Positions 47,561-54,433 of a stretch of DNA of 54,433 nt are shown here, piece by piece (positions within the stretch are counted from its first letter, which is position 1; each line of letters opens with the position of its first letter). The notes beneath the pieces were generated by a model. The model made no database searches. It was not told where the DNA came from and saw only the letters and a list, made by a program, of their open reading frames with translations. This DNA is from Bacteroidota bacterium (lineage in GTDB: Bacteria > Bacteroidota > JABWAT01), in NCBI GenBank assembly GCA_020161835.1, contig JAIUNL010000022.1, forward strand, positions 1-54,433. Direction: 5' to 3'. The position numbers and the translations under genes are program-made.

Positions 47561-48541
47561 TCACTTATCCCTGACCAGACGTACAGAAAAACCATACCCC
47601 TTATTGTAACCGTATCTAATCACGTCGGCACTATTGTAGTACATCGCTTGACTCCATGCGTAATCGGTATCCTTTTCAGTAGAACTCCAGCAAATACCGA
47701 AGTTGCCAAGATCGCTGAAATTACCAGCGAAGTTACGATACCCACCAGGAAGTGCGCTGAACCCATAGACATCTGTGCCATTGCCACTCGAATTCCATCC
47801 TGATTTTGCCTTTAATTTCGTTCCGGCATTTGAACCAACAAAATCGGATAACTTTGTCCAGTCTGCGTCTGTTGGCACACGCCACCCGCCGGTTGTCGGC
47901 GCAAGTTTTCCTGTAAATACGGCGTACCAGTTGTAAATGAGGCCATGGGAGGAGGCGGTAGTTTCATCATTGCTATAGGCACAATATGCACCGGTTTTCA
48001 AATTTGTCCATGTTGCAGGTTCGGTAACTTTTAATATAGCTGTTCCATCATTATAAACTGTTGTCCTTAAATTCTCAACTGTCCATTCCTGAGTTCCAAT
48101 GGTAACAGTGTTGTAGGTGTAACCATTATAGATTAGTGTTCCACCGGCACCTTCTGTGGTGGTAAAACTATATTGACTTCCGTATGAAGTTCCAACCAGA
48201 TTCGTAGCATAAGCCCGAACATAATACTTCGTACCCGCAGTTAATCCAGTAATCGTACTTGTAAATTGACCTGTACTATTGCCATCTGTTGTTTTTTTAC
48301 CACTTACAACCGGGTTTTCAGATGTACTCCAACACACGCCTCGGCTTGTTATTGTTTCTCCACCGTTATTGGTAACATTTCCGCCAGATTTTGCAGTTGT
48401 TGACGTGATAGATGTTACTTCCGTTGTGGTTAAAACGGGTAAATTATTCGACTTATCTTCAGGTCCGGTTGACGGATCATCTTTTTTACAGCTACTGATT
48501 AAAAGCATTGTTGCGAAGAAAATGGTACTGATTTGCTTCAT
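47561..48541 (-). CDS. lipoprotein with Fn3-like domain and FISUMP domain
   Basis: 326 aa. Lipobox LLISSCKK (Cys18) and a short linker; an Fn3-like domain (about 35-130, TTTEVTSITSTTAKSGGNV to YYVRAYATNLVGTSYGS); then the Fibrobacter succinogenes major paralogous domain (about 145-326): TIGTQEWTVENLRTTVYNDG, WRVPTDADWTKLSDFVG, GFSALPGGYRN, WSSTEKDTDYAW and a final GFSVRLVRD. These lectin-like surface modules are common in Bacteroidota and Fibrobacterota. Ligand unknown. Confidence 0.85.
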   Translation of the reverse strand: MKQISTIFFATMLLISSCKKDDPSTGPEDKSNNLPVLTTTEVTSITSTTAKSGGNVTNNGGETITSRGVCWSTSENPVVSGKKTTDGNSTGQFTSTITGLTAGTKYYVRAYATNLVGTSYGSQYSFTTTEGAGGTLIYNGYTYNTVTIGTQEWTVENLRTTVYNDGTAILKVTEPATWTNLKTGAYCAYSNDETTASSHGLIYNWYAVFTGKLAPTTGGWRVPTDADWTKLSDFVGSNAGTKLKAKSGWNSSGNGTDVYGFSALPGGYRNFAGNFSDLGNFGICWSSTEKDTDYAWSQAMYYNSADVIRYGYNKGYGFSVRLVRDK

Positions 48542-48767
48542 TGTTGCCCTTTTATCTATTGTCTTTTTTACAAAGTCCTGAAGAAAAATCCCGAAATGAA
48601 TTCTAACATAACAAATCCATCATTAGATTTCAAAGCCTGTTATCGTTCTTATGAATATTTTGTTTAAATTAGAGAAAATTGTTCTGTTTTTAGCTGACCA
48701 TCTGAAAATTTAAAGAACACTGCTGTTATAATTTTATAATAACCATTGAAGACCAAACGGAGACCCT

Positions 48768-49910
48768 ATGTTTGAAATGACCGAATCCATGAAGTTGGTG
48801 CAGCAAACCCTTTCTGATTTTGCAATACGACGAATCCGGCCGGAGTTTATGATCTGGGATGAAGCCCAAACTTTTCCGACACATATTTTCCATGAATTGG
48901 GAGAACTTGGATTTGCGGGGATTATTTTCCCTGAAAAATACGGTGGTGCCGGAATGGGTTACATGGAATATGTAACGGCTATTGCAGAACTTTCGAAGGT
49001 AGACGGTTCTATCGGGATTTCAATTGCGGCCCATAATTCACTTTGTGCAAATCATATTTACCTTAATTCTACCGAGGAACAAAAGGAAAAATGGCTGATT
49101 CCGTTGGCTCAGGGCAAAAAGATTGGGGCCTGGGGTTTAACTGAACCTCACTCAGGCTCAGATGCGGGCGGACTAAAAACAACCGGCATTCTTGAAGGTG
49201 ATCATTATATCGTAAATGGTTCAAAACAATTTATAACTCACTCTCATTCCGCTGATATTTTTGTCGTACTGGTGAATACCAATCCGTCAAAAGGAACAAA
49301 AGGCGTAACTGCACTGGTCATTGAAAAGGGAATTCCAGGGTTTTCACACGGGAAAAAAGAAAATAAACTCGGATTGCGTGCCTCTGAAACCGGTGAACTC
49401 ATTTTTAACAATGTAAAAGTTCCTGTTGCCAACCGGCTTGGCAGTGAAGGCGACGGATTTGCTCAGGCTATGAAAGTTCTTGATGGCGGACGTATTTCAA
49501 TTGCAGCTCTTGCTCTTGGAATGGCAGAGGGTGCTTATGAAGCCTGTCTGAAATATGTTCATGAACGGAAGGCGTTCGGAAAAGCCATCAAGGATTTTCA
49601 GGCCATTCAGTTTAAACTGGCGGATATGAAAACTGAAATTGAGGCGGCCCGGTTGCTCATTTATCAGGCGGCATCTCTTAAAGACCAGGGAAAAACGACA
49701 ACGCTGGAATCAGCTATGTGCAAGCTTTATGCATCGGAAGTTTCAGTCAGGGTTGCCAATGAAGCCGTTCAGATTTTCGGCGGATATGGTTATGTGAAGG
49801 ATTTCCCCGTAGAAAAATTTTACCGGGATGTAAAGTTATGTACGATCGGTGAGGGAACAAGCGAAATTCAGCGGATCGTCATTGCCAGAAAATTATTGGA
49901 ATCTAAATAG
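48768..49910 (+). CDS. acyl-CoA dehydrogenase
   Basis: 380 aa FAD enzyme. Domains in order are N-terminal helices, the mid beta domain with the flavin signature GAWGLTEPHSGSDAGGLKTT, and the C-terminal helical domain with QAIQFKLADM and the catalytic glutamate in TIGEGTSEIQRIVIARKLL. Closest in feel to short/branched-chain or butyryl-CoA dehydrogenases. It catalyses the first oxidation step of beta-oxidation or amino-acid breakdown. Stand-alone; convergent with the hybrid kinase gene (8-nt gap, no terminator seen). Confidence 0.9.
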   Translation: MFEMTESMKLVQQTLSDFAIRRIRPEFMIWDEAQTFPTHIFHELGELGFAGIIFPEKYGGAGMGYMEYVTAIAELSKVDGSIGISIAAHNSLCANHIYLNSTEEQKEKWLIPLAQGKKIGAWGLTEPHSGSDAGGLKTTGILEGDHYIVNGSKQFITHSHSADIFVVLVNTNPSKGTKGVTALVIEKGIPGFSHGKKENKLGLRASETGELIFNNVKVPVANRLGSEGDGFAQAMKVLDGGRISIAALALGMAEGAYEACLKYVHERKAFGKAIKDFQAIQFKLADMKTEIEAARLLIYQAASLKDQGKTTTLESAMCKLYASEVSVRVANEAVQIFGGYGYVKDFPVEKFYRDVKLCTIGEGTSEIQRIVIARKLLESK

Positions 49911-49918
49911 TTTAGCAA

Positions 49919-52900
49919 TTAGTCAACGACGGGCATTTCTATCCAAAAGGTGCTGCCTTCATTTAATTTGCTTTCAACTCCAACTTTTCCGCCGTGTAAT
50001 TCTATGAGTTGTTTCACGATTGATAAACCCAAACCCGTTGACGTCTCTCCGCCGGTTGGTTTTGCTGATAACCGCTGAAACTTTCCGAATATTTTTTTCA
50101 AATCTTCCGAAGAAATTCCGGGTCCCTGATCTGAAATTTTAATTCTTACCCCAGAATCATGTGTTTCTGTAGAGACAATAATTGTTGAACCAGGCTCAGA
50201 ATATTTAATTGCATTTCCTATCAGGTTCTCAATTGACTCACCAAACCGCCCTTTATCAGCGTTAATAATTTTATTTCCGTTCAATGCTACTTTGATGATC
50301 TGGTTTTTACTTTCAGCAGATGGAATCATATCCTGCACGATTGATTCAACAGTTGAATTTAAATTTAGTTTTTCTTTTTTCAATTCAAGTTTGCCGGCAT
50401 CGATGGTTGCAGAAACAAGTAATTCATTAACCTGATGCAACATTCTCTGCGCAGCCAGACTGATTTGCCCCGTACGTTTTGCGATTAGCTCATTGCCCGG
50501 ATTTTGAATCGAAAGCATTTCAGCATAGCCGGTAATTGCCTGAAGCGGGTTTTTAAGATCGTGAGCTGCAATATTCAGAAGTTCGGTCTTGAGTTCGTTG
50601 GCTTCTCTGAGTTGTTCATTTTTTGTTGAGAGTTCCTGATTGATCCATTTCACCTCAAGTTCCTGCCGGTAAAGACTAATCAGGTTTTTAACCCTTGCCA
50701 TCAGTTCTTTTGCGTAAAATGGTTTGTACATGTAGTCATTTGCGCCTGACTCCAACCCTTCAACCTTCATATCGCCAGTTGCTTTTGCAGTTAGCAAAAT
50801 AACAGGAATATTACTTGTTGACGGATCAGATTTAATGATACGGCAGAAATCATAGCCATTCATCACAGGCATCATAACGTCACTGATTACAAGGTCAGGT
50901 TGATGTTCTTTTACAGTTTCCAATCCTTCGGCACCATTACCAGCTTCCATGATCAGATAATGCTCTTTCAGGATGTCTTTTATGTAATTTCGGATATCAC
51001 GGTTATCATCAACGACTAAAATCAATTCTTTTCGGCGATGGGCAGGTAAAATTTTAGAGGCGACAGAAGGGTGACTGTTCAGGTCATCCTGTTCAAGGTC
51101 TGAGATTTCGAGTTTCAGATTTTCTGTTGTCATCAGATCAGAAACATGAGGTGCTTCTTCAATAATAAAGTCGGGTGACAGATGGTTCTTCCCGGTTAAA
51201 AACCTAACAGTGAAAATTGAACCTTTTCCCGGTGAACTTGTAACCGAAATACTTCCAGAGTGCAATTCAACAAAATCTTTTACAAGTGCCAGACCAATGC
51301 CGGTACCCGTCATTCCTGAAACAGAAACATTGGAAGTTTGGCGGAATCGTTCAAAAATATGAGGAATATCCTGCTCGGGAATTCCGACACCGGTATCTGA
51401 GACTAAAACTTCAACCCAGCCCGGGGCTTCTTCGGGTCCTGATTTTTTTACCGATAATGTGATGGTACCGTCTTCGTTTGTGAATTTAAAGGCGTTTGAA
51501 AGCAGGTTATAGAAAATCTTATCCACTTTATCACGGTCGAAATACAGGTTTGCTTCTTCATCATCCGAATTAAAAACCAGATTGATTTTCCGTCGTTCTG
51601 CATAAGCTGAAAAGGCCGCTGACAAATCTTTCAGGAAGGAGACCAGATTTCCTTCAGAAGCCTTCAAAGTCATTTTGCCACTTTCCATTTTAGAAATATC
51701 GAGCAACTGGTTAATGAGTCTGAGCAGGCGCCTTGAATTCCTGAGCATCATTTCAAGCTGAGTCATTAATCCTGGTGGGATGGGGCCATATCCGCCATTC
51801 AGAGCATGTTCAAGCGGACCAATTGTTAAGGTGAGAGGCGTTCTGAATTCATGCGAAACATTCGAAAAAAACTGTGATTTGGCCTGATCCATTTCAACAA
51901 TTTTTTGTTTCTGTTCTTCAATTACCTTTGTAGCCCGTTCAGCTTCATGCCAGGCAATTTCAACTTCAGCAAGGGCAGTTTCAGCCCGGTTTTTCTGTTC
52001 TTCGATATCTTGAGTCCGTTCCTTAATCACGGCCCGCAAACGACGTTCAGACTCCTTCAGTTTTCTAACCCGTCGTTTATAGTAGAATAAAGCAGATCCG
52101 GAAACCAAACCGGCAAGAAATAAATAAAACCAAATCGTTTCCCAAAAATGGGGAAGAAGAGTAAAGGTTGCACTTGCTCCGGTTTCATTCCAGACACCTT
52201 CAGGATTTGAAGCCAGGACTCTGAACGTATAGGTTCCTGGAGGCAGGTTTGTATAATAGGCAACCCGGCGGGTGTCAGTTAATGTCCAATCATCATCAAA
52301 TCCAACAAGTTTATATTTATATCTGACTTTAAGCGGAGCCTGGAAATTGAGTCCAACAAAATGAAACTCAAGTTTGTCATTTCCCGGTTCGAGAGTAAAA
52401 GGGGTATCAGAAGAAATCTCATTTTTGCCGGCAACAATTTTTTCAAGAATAACTGAAGGAACACCTGGTTGCGTTGCTAGGTCATTTGGGTCTGCAATGA
52501 CAACACCTTCAGGAGTTGGAATCCAGATTTCACCATTCAGCATTTTCCAACCGGCAGGCTGTGAACCACCATTACATTGAATGGTTTTCATGCCATCTGT
52601 TTTGTCAAATCGCCTGATTTGGAACGTGGTTAGGTAACCATCAGCAACCTGGTTGAGATCTTTAAGGGAAACCTGATACGGACCTTTGTTACACGTCAGC
52701 CAGAGATTGCCGTTGTCATCTTCAAGAATCTGAAGAATAAGATCATCAAGTAAACCTTCAGCCGTTGAAATTTTTGTAACCGTGTTACCTTTTAATCTGA
52801 ATAGCCCATTATTTGTGCCAATCCAGAGAATTCCCTCTGCATCTTCATGAAAAGAAAACACGGTTGAGGTCGTGTCAAATTCAGGTATTGAATTGGAAAC

Positions 52901-54397
52901 AAATAAATTGTTTTTGAATTGATGCAGACCATTTCCGTTTGTACCAACCCAAAACCTGCCCTTTTTATCGATAAACATTGAACGGATGTTGTTACTGCTC
53001 AGATTCTGGGAATTTGTAAAAACAGTTATTTTTCCGTTCTTAAGCTGGTTAAGTCCGCCACCGGCAGTTCCGAAATAAAGAGCACCGGAAGAATCTTCAA
53101 GTATTGAAATAACAACGTTTCCAGAAAGCCCTTCATTTAAACCGAACTTTTTATATGTTCCGTTTTTTTGAATATGAGTTACGCCATTGCCGGTTCCAAG
53201 CCAGATTCCTTCTTTTGAATCTTCGCAAATAGAGAAAATACGATCATCTGTGAGGCCTTTTGCTGCGGAATGCAATGTAAGTTTTCCGTTTTGAATCCGA
53301 ACAGCACCCCCGCCATCTGTTCCTATCCAGATTTCACCAGAACGGGCCTGGAAAATGGATCGGATAAAATTATTGGGAAGTCCGTTTGCGGTTGTTAAGG
53401 AAGCAAAACGGCGGCTGCTTAGCCGGTCAAGTCCGTTTGTGGTTCCAATCCAGAGATTTCCTTCCTGATCTTCAAAAGTGCACCATACATTGGTATGTGA
53501 CAGCCCATCTTTTTTTGAAAGAACATCAATTTTACCATTGGCGATCCGGTGAAGTCCGCCGGATGTTGACAGCCATACAGTACCATGTGAATCTTCATAA
53601 ATATCTGTAATCGCTAGATTTAGCAATCCTTCTTTTTTTCCGATATGCTCCACTTTTTTATTTTTAACAATCAGAACCCCTTGATCAGTACCCATCCAGA
53701 CTGTACTATCTTTCCGAACAAGAATGCAATAGATAAAATGACCGGTTGTTTCATTCAGAAATGGATTTTCAATTACTTTTTCGTCTCTGATCAGCGAAAG
53801 TCCTTTTGCCGTTCCAGCCCAGATAAGACCTGAATGATCCTGGGAGAGGGAATAAACCAAATCACTTGCAAGCCCATTTGAAGCATTCAGAATTTTAAAA
53901 GAACCCTGATTTAAAATCCCAATTCCGCCGCCTAGCGTGCCAACCCAGATTTGCTTTTTATTGTCTTCAGTAATGGTTCTTACATAATCAAACGGGAGTC
54001 CATTCTCTGTGGAAAACCGGGTAGTGAGTTGGTTCTTAAGATTGTAAAGTCCGCCACCATTTGAGCCGACCCATAAGCTCGTGTCTGAGCCCACCATCAG
54101 GGTGTTAATAGAGCTTGATTTAAAAAGGGGTTGGTTTTTCTTGTCAAAAGTAACAAACTCGATGCCGTTGAACCTGACAAGTCCTTCGTGGGTTGCAATC
54201 CACAGATATCCGTCTGGAGTCTGAATAATTTTTTTTATGGTATTTTGTGGAAGACCATCATCAACTTTCCAGATGTCAATAATAAATTCAGAAAGAGGTT
54301 TTTGCGGATCAAGAGCAAGCGGATTACCGGGCTGACCATGCAGTAAAAAACCTATCAGGAGGAAGGAAATCAGGAAGAAATTTTTGAGAGGTAACAA
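49919..54397 (-). CDS. propeller-sensing hybrid histidine kinase with two kinase cores
   Basis: 1492 aa. Order: signal peptide (ending LLHGQ); about a dozen two-component propeller repeats (recurring LWIGT-x-GL motifs, about 30-640); Y_Y_Y domain (about 690-745, RYKYKLVGFDDDWTLT); one transmembrane helix (about 752-772); coiled coil; HisKA 1 with His849 (SHEFRTPL); HATPase 1 (DTGVGIPEQD, GTGIGLALV); receiver with Asp1173 (ISDVMMP); HisKA 2 with His1279 (AAHDLKNP); HATPase 2 (DQGPGIS, STGLGLSIV). Classical Bacteroidota hybrids of this type end in an AraC DNA-binding domain; here a second kinase takes that place. The ligand and downstream regulator are not encoded nearby. Confidence 0.92.
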   Translation of the reverse strand: MLPLKNFFLISFLLIGFLLHGQPGNPLALDPQKPLSEFIIDIWKVDDGLPQNTIKKIIQTPDGYLWIATHEGLVRFNGIEFVTFDKKNQPLFKSSSINTLMVGSDTSLWVGSNGGGLYNLKNQLTTRFSTENGLPFDYVRTITEDNKKQIWVGTLGGGIGILNQGSFKILNASNGLASDLVYSLSQDHSGLIWAGTAKGLSLIRDEKVIENPFLNETTGHFIYCILVRKDSTVWMGTDQGVLIVKNKKVEHIGKKEGLLNLAITDIYEDSHGTVWLSTSGGLHRIANGKIDVLSKKDGLSHTNVWCTFEDQEGNLWIGTTNGLDRLSSRRFASLTTANGLPNNFIRSIFQARSGEIWIGTDGGGAVRIQNGKLTLHSAAKGLTDDRIFSICEDSKEGIWLGTGNGVTHIQKNGTYKKFGLNEGLSGNVVISILEDSSGALYFGTAGGGLNQLKNGKITVFTNSQNLSSNNIRSMFIDKKGRFWVGTNGNGLHQFKNNLFVSNSIPEFDTTSTVFSFHEDAEGILWIGTNNGLFRLKGNTVTKISTAEGLLDDLILQILEDDNGNLWLTCNKGPYQVSLKDLNQVADGYLTTFQIRRFDKTDGMKTIQCNGGSQPAGWKMLNGEIWIPTPEGVVIADPNDLATQPGVPSVILEKIVAGKNEISSDTPFTLEPGNDKLEFHFVGLNFQAPLKVRYKYKLVGFDDDWTLTDTRRVAYYTNLPPGTYTFRVLASNPEGVWNETGASATFTLLPHFWETIWFYLFLAGLVSGSALFYYKRRVRKLKESERRLRAVIKERTQDIEEQKNRAETALAEVEIAWHEAERATKVIEEQKQKIVEMDQAKSQFFSNVSHEFRTPLTLTIGPLEHALNGGYGPIPPGLMTQLEMMLRNSRRLLRLINQLLDISKMESGKMTLKASEGNLVSFLKDLSAAFSAYAERRKINLVFNSDDEEANLYFDRDKVDKIFYNLLSNAFKFTNEDGTITLSVKKSGPEEAPGWVEVLVSDTGVGIPEQDIPHIFERFRQTSNVSVSGMTGTGIGLALVKDFVELHSGSISVTSSPGKGSIFTVRFLTGKNHLSPDFIIEEAPHVSDLMTTENLKLEISDLEQDDLNSHPSVASKILPAHRRKELILVVDDNRDIRNYIKDILKEHYLIMEAGNGAEGLETVKEHQPDLVISDVMMPVMNGYDFCRIIKSDPSTSNIPVILLTAKATGDMKVEGLESGANDYMYKPFYAKELMARVKNLISLYRQELEVKWINQELSTKNEQLREANELKTELLNIAAHDLKNPLQAITGYAEMLSIQNPGNELIAKRTGQISLAAQRMLHQVNELLVSATIDAGKLELKKEKLNLNSTVESIVQDMIPSAESKNQIIKVALNGNKIINADKGRFGESIENLIGNAIKYSEPGSTIIVSTETHDSGVRIKISDQGPGISSEDLKKIFGKFQRLSAKPTGGETSTGLGLSIVKQLIELHGGKVGVESKLNEGSTFWIEMPVVD

Positions 54398-54433
54398 ACA
54401 AATCTCCGATCTGTCAGGATAGGCTAAGATAGG

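Overview
The window reads as ordinary chromosome of an FCB-group bacterium (Bacteroidota and relatives such as Ignavibacteria, Balneolota or Rhodothermota). Four lines of evidence support this. Two secreted proteins end in a YPNPFNP-type type IX sorting domain. There is a GWxTD-domain protein, a FISUMP-domain lipoprotein and a periplasmic-propeller hybrid histidine kinase. Several promoters fit TTG-N19-21-TANNTTTG. LPS-heptose (hldD), KorAB, rubrerythrin and pyrophosphatase-pump genes suggest a Gram-negative with at least partly anaerobic or microaerobic metabolism. I cannot name a genus from sequence alone.

Layout. 1-2165: a possible transposase relic, a small secreted protein and a PBP4-like D,D-carboxypeptidase. 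2239-8081 (+): rpmE, then a tightly packed six-gene operon (GlmU-like protein, rsmB, Fis-type regulator, NDP-sugar pyrophosphorylase, Mrp, NifU). 8278-14427 (-): six coupled genes, nrnA-pepA-GWxTD-pdxA-methyltransferase-ftsE, with ftsE lacking ftsX. 14463-17332 (-): korA-korB. 17638-23411 (-): a translation block that starts with tRNA-Gln and continues prs-rplY-pth-hppA-rpsF-rpsR-rplI. 23568-25372 (-): a histone-H1-like protein and two uncharacterised genes. 25600-28483 (+): tandem secreted paralogs with a nearly identical central segment. 28621-32226 (+): a small membrane ORF, a large Rossmann-fold protein and an MBL-fold protein. 32279-34743: tRNA-Pro lying antisense inside the 3' end of comEC. 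34718-38762 (-): rubrerythrin, Fe-S oxidoreductase, DUF3501, DoxX and an alkaline-phosphatase-superfamily enzyme. 39061-40806 (-): hldD and a TauE-like permease. 41041-43741 (+): fabH, a DHH phosphoesterase and a CBS protein. 43745-49910: mixed single genes (acid phosphatase, YtfJ-like, SMR transporter, SufE, FISUMP lipoprotein, acyl-CoA dehydrogenase). 49919-54397 (-): a 1492-residue hybrid sensor with two kinase cores.

I did not find a clear-cut new defence or mobile system. The best leads are: the rubrerythrin/Fe-S/DUF3501/DoxX cluster, with dyad operators and an internal terminator; the comEC 3' end that carries a tRNA gene, its promoter and a terminator hairpin; the double-kinase propeller sensor; the gene-conversion-like block between the secreted paralogs; and a Fis-type regulator with no AAA+ domain buried in a housekeeping operon. 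Short dispersed palindromes and a heptamer minisatellite lie between genes. No CRISPR array, rRNA, intact insertion sequence or known riboswitch was recognised.
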